A stretch of 38,589 bases of DNA from AP-16 sp036395835 (GTDB lineage: Bacteria; Pseudomonadota; Alphaproteobacteria; Rhizobiales; Xanthobacteraceae). Location of the stretch: the NCBI GenBank assembly GCA_036395835.1, contig DASWCW010000158.1, forward strand, positions 1-38,589, written 5' to 3'. The notes beneath the pieces are model-generated. The model was given only the letters and a program-made list of their open reading frames with translations. It did not search any database and was not told the origin of the DNA. Below are positions 14,068 to 22,237 of this stretch, one piece after another. A program made the position numbers and the translations under genes. Within the stretch, counting starts at the first letter, position 1. Every line of letters starts with the position of its first letter.

Positions 14068-15546
14068 ATGTTCATCGGACGGAAGATGCCGCGCCGCGCG
14101 GCCAAGCTTGTTGTCGCCGGATCCATGTTCGCGCTCGCTGCCTCGCTTGCCGGCGCGCAGCAGTCCCAGGCGCCGGCTCCTGCGGCTCCGGCGGCGCCGC
14201 CCGCGCCCGCCGCTCCGGCGCCGCAGGCAGCCCCGACATCACCCGCCGCGCCCGCTGCGCCCCCTCCCGCCGCCCAGACCGCGCCCGCGATCGTGCCGCC
14301 GGTGCCGGCCTCGACCCCGGAGCAGGAGAAGCTTCGCGTGCTGGGGGCCAAGCGCTATCCGGGCAAGGTCCACGTGCTGCCGGCGACGCTCGAAACCACG
14401 CAATGGGGCTGGTTCAACAACGCCCAGCCGCCGGTCCTGCACGTCGATTCCGGCGACACCATCGTGTTCGAGACGATGATGCACTCGCACAACCAGGTCG
14501 TTCCCGGCATGACGATCGAGCAGATCAAGAAGCTGCGAACCGATTTCCCCGGCCGCGGCCCGCACACGTTGACCGGGCCGGTCTATATCGAGGGCGCCGA
14601 ACCGGGCGACGTGCTCAAGGTGCGCATCAACAAGATCGTGCCGCGCGCCTACGCCACCAATTTCAACGTGCCCGGCATGTTCGGCGAGTTCCCGAGCAAG
14701 TTCCCGGACGGACAGGTGAAATATTTCTATCTCGATCTCGACCGCAGGGTCGCGGAGTTCGCGCCGGGGATCGAGATCCCGCTGGCGCCGTTTCCCGGCA
14801 TCCTGGGCGTCGCCCGCGCCGAGCCCGGTCAGTACAGCTCCGTGCCGCCCGGACGCTACGCCGGCAATCTGGATATTCGCGACGAGACCGAGGGCAGCAC
14901 GCTCTACGTGCCGGTGTTCGTCAAGGGCGCGCTGCTGTGGACCGGCGACTCCCATGCCGCCCAGGGCAACGGCGAGGTCAACCTGACCGCGCTCGAGACC
15001 GCCTACAAGGAAATGAACGTCACGGTCGACGTGCTCAAGAACATGAAGCTCGAATGGCCGCGCATCGAGACCAAGAACGCGTGGATCACGGTCGGCATCG
15101 ACCGCGATCTCAACAAGGCGCTCGATATTCTGAAAAACGAGACCACGAGCTTCCTGATGGAGCAGCGCAAGATCGGCAAGGAGGAAGCCGAAAAGCTGAT
15201 GATGGCGTCCTGGGATTGCCGCGTCAGCCAGGTGGTCGACGTCAACAAGGGCCTGCATTGCCTCAGCGCCAAGAGCCCGCGGGGGAAGCGCCGGGCCGAA
15301 GCGCTGCCGGATCGCGAGAACATGCTCTATCTGGTCACGGTCGGAAAGGATGCCGATCTCAACAAGGCGATGGACGATGCCTCCTGGGCCATGATCGAGC
15401 TGCTGCAGAAGGACAAGAAGCTCAGCCGGCTCGACGCCTATGCGCTCGCCAGCATGGTGATGGACTGCCGCCTCGCCGCGCCGACGGCCGAGCAAAAGGC
15501 GGTGCATTGCCTCGTGCCCAAGAGCACCTGGGTGGCGTCGCGCTGA
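14068..15546 (+). CDS. Secreted acetamidase/formamidase-family protein, duplicated C-terminus
   Basis: GGGGGAGATCATCC precedes the ATG. Residues 1-30 are a signal peptide (ending SLAGA-QQ), and 31-80 an Ala/Pro-rich linker. Residues about 95-330 are the FmdA/AmdA amidohydrolase core: DSGDTIVFETMMHSHNQVVP, GPVYIEGAEPGDVLKVRI and the metal-site motif WTGDSHAAQGNGEVN at about 291-305. These enzymes hydrolyse formamide or short amides to ammonia and acid. Residues 339-402 and 421-485 are two copies of the family's C-terminal module (TVGIDRDLNKALDILK / TVGKDADLNKAMDDAS), each with a Cys pair (WDCRVS..HCLS and MDCRLA..HCLV). It is the first gene of an operon with metal-transport genes, three bases before the next start. 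Confidence 0.85.
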   Translation: MFIGRKMPRRAAKLVVAGSMFALAASLAGAQQSQAPAPAAPAAPPAPAAPAPQAAPTSPAAPAAPPPAAQTAPAIVPPVPASTPEQEKLRVLGAKRYPGKVHVLPATLETTQWGWFNNAQPPVLHVDSGDTIVFETMMHSHNQVVPGMTIEQIKKLRTDFPGRGPHTLTGPVYIEGAEPGDVLKVRINKIVPRAYATNFNVPGMFGEFPSKFPDGQVKYFYLDLDRRVAEFAPGIEIPLAPFPGILGVARAEPGQYSSVPPGRYAGNLDIRDETEGSTLYVPVFVKGALLWTGDSHAAQGNGEVNLTALETAYKEMNVTVDVLKNMKLEWPRIETKNAWITVGIDRDLNKALDILKNETTSFLMEQRKIGKEEAEKLMMASWDCRVSQVVDVNKGLHCLSAKSPRGKRRAEALPDRENMLYLVTVGKDADLNKAMDDASWAMIELLQKDKKLSRLDAYALASMVMDCRLAAPTAEQKAVHCLVPKSTWVASR

Positions 15547-15549
15547 ACG

Positions 15550-16467
15550 ATGCGCAGACGGGTCCTCGGTCTGGCGTTGGCGGCGGCCATGACGGCCGCC
15601 GCTCCCGCTTCGGCCGCCGTGCGGGTCGTGGCGACGACGGCCGACCTCGCCGCGCTCGCGGCCGCGATCGGCGGCGATCTCGTCGAGGTGCAAACCATCG
15701 TTCCGCCGGGCAGCGACCCGGAAGCCTTCGAGCCGCGGCCCGGCGATCTCGACAAGGTGCGCCGCGCCGACATTCTCGTCCGCGTCGGGCTCGGTTACGA
15801 CTATTGGCTCGACCGGCTGGTCGGCCAGATCGGAGACAAGCGGCTGATGCGCGGGGGCGAGGCCTATATCGACGCCTCGGCGGGAATCCCGCTGCTGGAA
15901 ATCCGCGGGCAGACCGTGGTGAACGAGGGCGGCCATGCCCATGGCGTGGCGAACCCGCATTATTGGCTGGATCCTGAGAACGCCGCGACCGTGACGGCGG
16001 GCATTGCCGAAGCGTTCGTTCGCCGCGCGCCCGCGCAAGCACCCGGCATTCTCGCCAAGCGCGAGCATTTCCTGGCGGCACTCGACGCAGCACTTCAGCG
16101 CTGGATCGCGCGACTGGCCCCCTTCGCCGGCGTCAAGCTCATCGCCTATCACAATTCGTGGCCGTATTTCTCGCGCCGGTTCCGCCTCGACGTCCTCGAT
16201 TTCGTCGAGCCCAAGCCGGGCGTTGCGCCGAGCCCCGCCCATCTCGCCAGGCTCATCGCCGAGGGTCGCCGCTCGAACGTGCGCGCGATCCTGCACGAGC
16301 CCTACGAGCCGGAGGATTCCTCGCACCTGCTTGCGCAGAAGCTCGGCGTGCCGTTCGTGCTGCTCGCCACTTCGGTCGGCAGCGTTGCCGGCGTGAAGGA
16401 TTATCTCGATCTGTTCGAGCACAACACGGCGGCGCTCGCGAAGGCTCTGGGCGCGCCCGGCGAATAG
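15550..16467 (+). CDS. Zinc/manganese-type ABC transporter binding protein
   Basis: The 305-residue protein has a signal peptide (MRRRVLGLALAAAMTAAAPA, cleavage after SAA). It then shows the cluster-9 (ZnuA/TroA-type) solute-binding fold: VRVVATTADLAALAAAIGGD, IVPPGSDPEAFEPRPGDLDK, a short histidine loop GGHAHGVANPHYWLDPEN, AYHNSWPYFSRRF and VRAILHEPYEPEDSSHLL. Candidate metal ligands are the histidines of NPHYWLDP and AYHNSW and a C-terminal acidic residue; the first ligand position, often His after GSDP, is Glu/Ala here (GSDPEAFE), so the exact site is uncertain. The periplasmic location matches the neighbouring secreted metalloamidase. It is translated in an operon with the permease two bases downstream. 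Confidence 0.88.
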   Translation: MRRRVLGLALAAAMTAAAPASAAVRVVATTADLAALAAAIGGDLVEVQTIVPPGSDPEAFEPRPGDLDKVRRADILVRVGLGYDYWLDRLVGQIGDKRLMRGGEAYIDASAGIPLLEIRGQTVVNEGGHAHGVANPHYWLDPENAATVTAGIAEAFVRRAPAQAPGILAKREHFLAALDAALQRWIARLAPFAGVKLIAYHNSWPYFSRRFRLDVLDFVEPKPGVAPSPAHLARLIAEGRRSNVRAILHEPYEPEDSSHLLAQKLGVPFVLLATSVGSVAGVKDYLDLFEHNTAALAKALGAPGE

Positions 16468-16469
16468 CC

Positions 16470-17780
16470 ATGGCCGACGCGCTCTCGCTCCTCCTCGTCC
16501 CGTTCGCGGCCAGCGTCGCCTTCGTGCTGATCCACGCCTATTTGGGCGTCCACGTGCTGCGCCGGAACATCGTCTTCGCCGACCTCGCGCTGGCGCAGCT
16601 CTCCGCGCTCGGCGCGACCGTCGCCTTCGCGCTCGGCTACGCGCCGGCGAGCCCGGCGGGATTCGGCTATGCCCTGCTGTTCACCGCGATCGGCGCCGCG
16701 CTGCTCACATTTACCCGCGGACTCTCCCGCATCATGAGCCAGGAGGCCTTCGTCGGCATCCTCTATGTCGTGGCGACCGCGGCCACCATCCTGGTGGTCG
16801 ACCGCGCGCCGCAGGGCGCCGAGCACGTCAAGAAAATCCTGATCGGCAATATCCTCACCGTAGGCCCGCCGGAGCTCGCCAAATTCGCGGCGCTCTACGC
16901 GGCAATCGGTCTGTTCCACTGGCTGGCGCGAAAACCTCTGCTCGCGATTTCCAGCGACGCCGAACCCGCCGGACGCGGCAGGCTCGCGGTCTCGCTGTGG
17001 GATTTCATGTTTTTCCTGTCGTTCGGAATCGTGGTGACGAGCTCGGTGACGACCGCCGGCGTGTTGCTGGTATTCAGCTTCCTGATCGTGCCTGCCGTGA
17101 TCGGCTCGCTGTTCTCGCGCAAGATCGATGGGGTCCTGCCGATCGCCTGGGGCGCCGGAATCCTGGCGAGCGGCGCCGGGCTTGCCGGCTCCTATGGGCT
17201 CGATCTGCCGACCGGCGCCGCCATGGTGGCGGCCTTCGCGCTTCTGCTGGTGCTGGCGGGGCTTGCCCGAGCGCTGCTTTTCCTCGATGCCGGACGCCGG
17301 CGGGCGAATTGGGGCATCGCTGGCCGCAGCGCAGGCCTCCTCGTGCTGATGCTGACCTTCGCCGCGAGCCTGTGGCTGATCCTCAATCCCGCGGCCGACC
17401 AGCCGCTCGCGGCCCTGGTCGAGGCCGCGACCGGCATCGGGCCGGCGCAATACCTCCCCGCGCGCGAGCGCGAGCTCTATGCCGACGCCGCGCGCGACAT
17501 GAGGCGCTTCCAGGCCGAAGTCGATCGGCTCAATGCCGGCGAGCGGGCGGCGCGCTACCAGCGCGCGCCGCTCTCGGACGAGGAGATCCGGCGCATCGCC
17601 TCCTATCAGCAGAGTTTTTCCGAGATGACCCGCGGCGAGGGCTTCGTCCAGGACGTGCTGCGCGCCAAGGCGCGCGCGCGCGAACGTTGGATTTTCGGCC
17701 TGCCGCTGGCGCTCGCGGCACTGCTGGGGCTTGGCCTGCTGGGGCGGCCGCTGTGGCGGGCTCGACCCGTCAGGCTTTAG
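16470..17780 (+). CDS. Zinc/manganese-type ABC transporter permease with C-terminal extension
   Basis: The ATG at 16470 lies two bases after the binding-protein stop. Residues 1-275 hold the eight or nine membrane segments of the ZnuB/TroC family, with FADLALAQLSALGATVAF and SSVTTAGVLLVFSFLIVPAV as the typical cytoplasmic-loop and transport motifs. Unusually, residues about 276-436 add one membrane span (SAGLLVLMLTFAASLWLIL), a charged soluble stretch of about 100 residues (RELYADAARDMRRFQAEVDR, YQQSFSEMTRGEG), and a final span (LPLALAALLGLGLLG). No ATP-binding gene follows; the next gene is a helicase. An ATPase encoded elsewhere must serve it, or the system works differently. Confidence 0.85.
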   Translation: MADALSLLLVPFAASVAFVLIHAYLGVHVLRRNIVFADLALAQLSALGATVAFALGYAPASPAGFGYALLFTAIGAALLTFTRGLSRIMSQEAFVGILYVVATAATILVVDRAPQGAEHVKKILIGNILTVGPPELAKFAALYAAIGLFHWLARKPLLAISSDAEPAGRGRLAVSLWDFMFFLSFGIVVTSSVTTAGVLLVFSFLIVPAVIGSLFSRKIDGVLPIAWGAGILASGAGLAGSYGLDLPTGAAMVAAFALLLVLAGLARALLFLDAGRRRANWGIAGRSAGLLVLMLTFAASLWLILNPAADQPLAALVEAATGIGPAQYLPARERELYADAARDMRRFQAEVDRLNAGERAARYQRAPLSDEEIRRIASYQQSFSEMTRGEGFVQDVLRAKARARERWIFGLPLALAALLGLGLLGRPLWRARPVRL

Positions 17781-17839
17781 CCCACGGAAAAGATCAGGGC
17801 TCGCCGGCGCAATTGCTGACAGACAAAAAACCGTGGTCA

Positions 17840-17878
17840 ATGGCGCGGAAACCGCCGGATGATTCGCCGCGCCGATGA
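17840..17878 (+). other. Possible 12-codon leader peptide before the helicase gene
   Basis: ATG at 17840 opens MARKPPDDSPRR and stops at TGA 17876-17878, overlapping the helicase start as ATGA. The helicase has no clear ribosome site of its own, so coupling through this mini-frame is possible. The leader also lacks a good Shine-Dalgarno, so this is tentative. Confidence 0.25.
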
Positions 17879-19929
17879 CCGCCTACCTCGACAAGCTCAA
17901 TTCCGATCAGCGGCAGGCGGCCGAGCACGGCATCGGCGCCGGCGCGGATTCGCGCCCGCTGCTGATCATCGCCGGCGCCGGCTCCGGCAAGACCAGCACG
18001 CTCGCGCATCGCGTCGCCCATATCGTGGTCAACAGCGGCGATCCGCGGCGCATCCTGCTGATGACGTTCTCGCGCCGCGCGGCGGCGGAAATGACCCGGC
18101 GCGCCGAGCGCATCGTCGCCGCGGCGCTCGGATCGAGCTCGGCGGCCGCGGCGCTCGCCTGGTCGGGCACGTTTCACAGCATCGGCGCGCGGCTGCTGCG
18201 CGAATACGCCAATGAGATCGGGCTCAGTCCCTCGTTCACGATTCACGACCGCGGCGATGCCGCCGATCTCATGAACCTCGTTCGCCACGAGCTCGGATTG
18301 TCCAGGACCAAAAGCCGGTTCCCGACCAAGGCCACCTGTCTCGCCATCTATTCCCGCGCGGTCAGTTGCGAGGCGCCGCTGGAAGATGTCCTGGCGAACA
18401 GCTTTCCCTGGTGCTGCGGCTGGGAGGCCGAGCTGAGAAAAATGTTCGCCGTCTATGTCGAGGCGAAACAGCGCCAGAACGTGCTCGATTACGACGATCT
18501 CCTGCTGTACTGGGCGCAGATGATGGCGGAGCCCGCGCTCGCGGCCGACGTCGCTTCCCGCTTCGACCACGTTCTGGTCGACGAATATCAGGACACGAAC
18601 CGGCTGCAGGCTTCGATCCTGCTCGCGCTCAAGCCCGATGGCCGCGACCTCACCGTGGTCGGCGACGACGCCCAATCGATCTACTCGTTCCGGGCGGCGA
18701 CGGTGCGCAATATCCTGGATTTTCCGAGCCAGTTCCGGCCGGCGGCGCACATCGTCACGCTCGAGCGCAACTATCGCTCGACCCAGCCGATCCTTTCCGC
18801 CTCGAACGCGGTGATCGATCTGGCCGCCGAGCGGTTCACCAAGAATCTTTGGTCCGACCGCGGCTCGGCCGAGCGGCCGCAGCTCGTCGCGGTGCGCGAC
18901 GAGGCCGATCAGGCAAATTACGTGGTCGAGCGCGTGCTGGAGAACCGCGAGGCGGGCATCGCGCTGCGTGCGCAGGCGGTGCTGTTCCGCGCTTCGCATC
19001 ACAGCGGCCCGCTCGAGGTCGAGCTGACCCGGCGCAACATCCCGTTCGTGAAATTCGGCGGCCTCAAATTCCTCGAGGCCGCCCACGTCAAGGACGTGCT
19101 CGCGTGCCTGCGGTTCATCGAGAATCCGCGCGATCGCATGGCCGGATTCCGGGTGCTCCAGCTCCTGCCGGGCATCGGGCCGACGAGCGCGGCGCGCGTG
19201 CTCGATCAAGTGGAGGCCGCCGGTTCGCTCGCGGCGCTGGGCGATTTCTCCCCGCCGCCGCGGGCCGCCCAGGGATGGCCGGCGTTCCTGGGGCTCATCC
19301 GCCGCCTGGGCGAACACGGCCCGGGCTGGCCGGCCGAGCTCGCGGCCGTGCGGATCTGGTACGAGCCGCACCTCGAGCGCATCCATGAGGATGCCGCGCT
19401 GCGCGGCGCCGATCTGATCCAGCTCGAGCAGATCGCGACGGGCTACGTCTCGCGGCAGCAATTCCTCACCGAGCTTACGCTCGATCCTCCCGAGGCGACG
19501 AGCGACCTCGCCGGCGCGCCGCTGCTCGACGAGGATTATCTCATTCTCTCGACCATTCATTCGGCGAAGGGACAGGAATGGACCGCGGTGTTCGTGCTCA
19601 ACGCGGTGGACGGATGCATTCCGTCCGATCTCGCCACCGGCACCGATGAGGAGATCGAGGAGGAGCGGCGGCTGCTCTATGTCGCCATGACGCGCGCCAA
19701 GGATCAGCTCGATCTGATCGTGCCGCAGCGGTTCTACACCCACCAGCAGGCGAACCGGGGCGACCGGCACGTCTACGCGTCTCGCACGCGTTTCATCCCG
19801 AGCTCGATCCTCTCGGAATTCGCCGCGCGCGCCTGGCCGACCGCGCTGGCGCAGGCGGAGCCGGCGTCGGCGGCGCGGCCGCAGGCACGCGTCGACATCG
19901 GCGCGCGCATGCGCGGCATGTGGCGGTAG
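17875..19929 (+). CDS. UvrD/PcrA-type superfamily 1 DNA helicase
   Basis: The 684-residue protein carries the superfamily 1A motifs in order. These are LNSDQRQAAEHG (Q motif), the P-loop AGAGSGKTST at 33-42, TFHSIGARLLREY (Ia/Ib region), the DEYQD Walker B box (VLVDEYQDTNRLQ), GDDAQSIYSFRAA (motif III), the NYRSTQPIL motif IV, STIHSAKGQEWTAVF (motif V) and LLYVAMTRAKDQLDL (motif VI). It should unwind DNA 3' to 5' with ATP, in repair or replication restart. It is shorter in the C-terminus than canonical UvrD and lacks the long tail that binds RNA polymerase or UvrB, so the label UvrD-like is used. Start chosen as the first residue before the Q motif. Confidence 0.92.
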   Translation: MTAYLDKLNSDQRQAAEHGIGAGADSRPLLIIAGAGSGKTSTLAHRVAHIVVNSGDPRRILLMTFSRRAAAEMTRRAERIVAAALGSSSAAAALAWSGTFHSIGARLLREYANEIGLSPSFTIHDRGDAADLMNLVRHELGLSRTKSRFPTKATCLAIYSRAVSCEAPLEDVLANSFPWCCGWEAELRKMFAVYVEAKQRQNVLDYDDLLLYWAQMMAEPALAADVASRFDHVLVDEYQDTNRLQASILLALKPDGRDLTVVGDDAQSIYSFRAATVRNILDFPSQFRPAAHIVTLERNYRSTQPILSASNAVIDLAAERFTKNLWSDRGSAERPQLVAVRDEADQANYVVERVLENREAGIALRAQAVLFRASHHSGPLEVELTRRNIPFVKFGGLKFLEAAHVKDVLACLRFIENPRDRMAGFRVLQLLPGIGPTSAARVLDQVEAAGSLAALGDFSPPPRAAQGWPAFLGLIRRLGEHGPGWPAELAAVRIWYEPHLERIHEDAALRGADLIQLEQIATGYVSRQQFLTELTLDPPEATSDLAGAPLLDEDYLILSTIHSAKGQEWTAVFVLNAVDGCIPSDLATGTDEEIEEERRLLYVAMTRAKDQLDLIVPQRFYTHQQANRGDRHVYASRTRFIPSSILSEFAARAWPTALAQAEPASAARPQARVDIGARMRGMWR

Positions 19930-19939
19930 ATCATTCTTC

Positions 19940-20062
19940 CGTCATTCCGGGGCGCGGGCGTAGGCCGCGAGACCGGAATCCATGAACACGTAGATCGAAA
20001 ACTGTTTCTATCGAGATCATGGATCCCGGGTTCCCTCGCTTCGCTCGCGCCCCAGGATGACC
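19940..20062. repeat. REP-like intergenic repeat, copy 1
   Basis: It begins CGTCATTCCGGGGCGCGGGCG, runs through ACCGGAATCCATGAACAC, and ends with CGCCCCAGGATGACC, an imperfect reverse complement of its start, so it can form a long hairpin. The same family recurs at 29930. It fills the space between two convergent genes. Confidence 0.75.
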
Positions 20063-20069
20063 GGCAGTC

Positions 20070-21248
20070 CTACAGCAAACCGCGGCGGGCCAAATTGCGC
20101 ATCAGATGTCCGGTGCCGAAGCGCCAGGGCTCGCATTCGTGGGTATGGCGCATGCGGTTGACGAGGCTCCCGAGCTCGGGCGCCGCGATGGTGACGAGAT
20201 CGCCGAGCTTGTGGGTGAAGCCCTGACCCGGCGCGTCGCGGTCCTCGATCGGTGCGAACATCGTGCCGAGAAACAGCACCGCGCCGTCGGGATATTGGTG
20301 ATGCTCGCCCAGCATCTGCGAAACGAGATCGGCCGGATCGCGGCTGATTTTGGCGATCGAGGAGAAACCTTCGAGCCGAAACCCGTCGTCGCCCTCGACG
20401 GTGAGCGTCACGTTCATACGTCGAACGTCGTCGAGCGCGAACGTCGCGTCGAACAAGCGCAGGAACGGGCCGAGCGCGCAGCTCGCATTGTTGTCCTTGC
20501 ATTTGCCGAGCAGCAGCGCGGAGCGGCCCTCGACATCGCGCAGGTTCACGTCGTTGCCGAGCGTGGCGCCGACGATCCGGCCGCTCGAAGCCGCGACGAC
20601 CACCACCTCGGGTTCCGGATTGTTCCAGGTCGACATCGGATGAATGCCGGCATCGAGGCCGGTGCCGACCGCCGACATCGGCTGCGCCTTGGAGAAGATC
20701 TCGGCGTCCGGCCCGATGCCGACTTCGAGATATTGGCTCCAGGCGCCCTGCTCGATCAGCACCTCTTTGAGCCGCAGCGCCTGCGCCGATCCGGGCTTGA
20801 GCCGGGCGAGATCGTCGCCGACGATCCGGGAAATCTCGCTGCGGATCGCGGCGGCCGCCGCCGGATTGCCGCGCGCCCGCTCCTCGATGACGCGCTCCAG
20901 CATGGACACCGCGAAGGTGACGCCGGCAGCTTTGACCGCCTGCAGATCGATCGGCGCTAGCAGCCACGGCCTGGTGCGGTCGCGGCCGTCCGGAGGCGTG
21001 TTGGCAAGGATGGCCTCGAGCGCGCCGAGCGGCTCGCCGTCCGCCGCGTGCAGCGCCGCGGCGGGATTTTCTGTCTCGCATAAGTCCCGCATGGTGGGAA
21101 AGGCACGCGAGATGTCGATGACGCCGTTCGCCCGGATGGCGACGACCGATGGGCCGTCCTGGTCCGGCCGCCAGACTCTCCCCGCGAGCGCGCCGGCAAA
21201 GCCGTCCGCCGGCAGGCTCAAATTCGAGGTGAGCTTTGGTGCAGGCAT
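20070..21248 (-). CDS. Fumarylacetoacetate hydrolase (FAH) family protein
   Basis: The ATG at 21248 follows GGGAGGCA. The 392-residue protein is of the long FAH type with an N-terminal region (FAGALAGRVWRPDQDGPSVV) and a C-terminal FAH fold. Residues 180-345 include AVGTGLDAGIHPMSTWNNPE with the metal-binding acid, EVVVVAASSGRIVGATLGND, VNLRDVEGRSALLLGKCKDN and VLFLGTMFAPIEDRDAPGQG. FAH-family enzymes cleave or hydrate acylpyruvates and 2-keto-3-deoxy acids with a divalent metal. In this operon, behind a kinase, an enolase paralogue and a dehydrogenase, it could act on a keto-acid intermediate. The substrate cannot be read from sequence. It is the last gene of its run, 21 bases after the dehydrogenase. 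Confidence 0.88.
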   Translation of the reverse strand: MPAPKLTSNLSLPADGFAGALAGRVWRPDQDGPSVVAIRANGVIDISRAFPTMRDLCETENPAAALHAADGEPLGALEAILANTPPDGRDRTRPWLLAPIDLQAVKAAGVTFAVSMLERVIEERARGNPAAAAAIRSEISRIVGDDLARLKPGSAQALRLKEVLIEQGAWSQYLEVGIGPDAEIFSKAQPMSAVGTGLDAGIHPMSTWNNPEPEVVVVAASSGRIVGATLGNDVNLRDVEGRSALLLGKCKDNNASCALGPFLRLFDATFALDDVRRMNVTLTVEGDDGFRLEGFSSIAKISRDPADLVSQMLGEHHQYPDGAVLFLGTMFAPIEDRDAPGQGFTHKLGDLVTIAAPELGSLVNRMRHTHECEPWRFGTGHLMRNLARRGLL

Positions 21249-21269
21249 TGCCTCCCGTGCCTCTCTTGC

Positions 21270-22217
21270 TTAGGTGACGACGTTGCGCGGCGCGCCTGCG
21301 ACGAAACTCTCCAGATTGTCGATCAATTGGTCGGCCAGGCCTTGCATCGCCTGGACACTCGCCCAGGCGACGTGCGGGGTCAGCACGAAATTGGGCAGGC
21401 GCAGCTCGAGCAGAGGATTTCCGGAACGCGGCGGCTCGACGGAGAGCACATCGAATCCGGCGCCGCCGATGCGACCCGCCTGCAACGCATCCGCCAGCGC
21501 CTGCTCGTCGACCAGGCCGCCGCGGGCGGCGTTGATCAGCAGGCAATTGGGCTTCATCCGATCGAGTTCGGCAGCGCCGATCAGGTTCGCGGTGCCGGGC
21601 GTGAACGGAACATGCAGCGAAATGACGTCGCTGGTTTCCAGGATTTGATCGAGCGAGGCCGCCTCCACACCCGGGCCGCTGACGGGCTGCACGTCGAACG
21701 CGAGCACCCGCATGCCGAATGCGACGCCGAGAGCCGCGACTGCCTTGCCGAGCGCGCCGAAGCCGACGACGCCCAGGGTCGATGCGGCGAGGTCCCGGAT
21801 CGGATGGTCGAGAAAACAAAAATGCTCGGAACGCTGCCATCGGCCGCCGTCGACGTCGGCGCGATAGGCGAACAAGTTGCGGCGCAGCGAAAGGATGAGC
21901 GCGAATACGTGCTCGGGCGGCGAAGCATTGGCGTAATTGCGGATGTTCTGCACCACGATGTTTCTCGCCCTGCACGCGGCAAGGTCGAGAATGTCGATGC
22001 CGGTCGCCGCCACGGCGATCAGCCTGAGCGATTTGGCTCGGGCAAGCGCGTCGGAGCGCACCGGAACCTTGTTGGTGATCGCGATCGTCGCCGGCGCCAA
22101 TCGCTCTGCGACCCGATCCGGCTCCGTGTTCGGGAAATTCGTCCAAACATGCTCGAACTTCGGCTTGCGGATCTCGGCCTTCAGGCTGCCGCTGTCGAGA
22201 AAGACGATGTGTTCCAT
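21270..22217 (-). CDS. D-2-hydroxyacid dehydrogenase (glycerate/hydroxypyruvate type)
   Basis: The start is placed at ATG 22217 (AGGATCGATCG upstream), with ATG 22235 as an alternative. It has 315 residues. The N-terminal substrate lobe (LRLIAVAATGIDILDLAACR, NYANASPPEHVFALIL) is followed by the Rossmann lobe LGVVGFGALGKAVAALG, the catalytic Arg in NAARGGLVDEQAL, the Glu-bearing FDVLSVEPP and the catalytic His in LTPHVAWAS. This is the family of hydroxypyruvate/glyoxylate reductases and phosphoglycerate dehydrogenases. After the Rossmann glycines the acid that favours NAD is not clear (FDVQPVSG has Asp after the strand, which suits NAD). Substrate inferred only from context: glycerate/hydroxypyruvate or glyoxylate. 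It starts a few bases past the enolase paralogue stop. Confidence 0.9.
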   Translation of the reverse strand: MEHIVFLDSGSLKAEIRKPKFEHVWTNFPNTEPDRVAERLAPATIAITNKVPVRSDALARAKSLRLIAVAATGIDILDLAACRARNIVVQNIRNYANASPPEHVFALILSLRRNLFAYRADVDGGRWQRSEHFCFLDHPIRDLAASTLGVVGFGALGKAVAALGVAFGMRVLAFDVQPVSGPGVEAASLDQILETSDVISLHVPFTPGTANLIGAAELDRMKPNCLLINAARGGLVDEQALADALQAGRIGGAGFDVLSVEPPRSGNPLLELRLPNFVLTPHVAWASVQAMQGLADQLIDNLESFVAGAPRNVVT

Positions 22218-22237
22218 CGATCGATCCTGGTTCATCG

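Noticed and set aside
14239..16422. A very long open frame (727 codons) on the strand opposite the formamidase and binding-protein genes
   Set aside because: In high-G+C DNA the complement of a real gene often stays open. Its translation is rich in Arg, His, Gly and Asp without family motifs, while the plus-strand frames have clear families and signal peptides.
17794..19770. Long open frame (658 codons) opposite the helicase gene
   Set aside because: It mirrors the codon pattern of the UvrD-type gene, which carries all helicase motifs; no ribosome site or motif supports the opposite strand.
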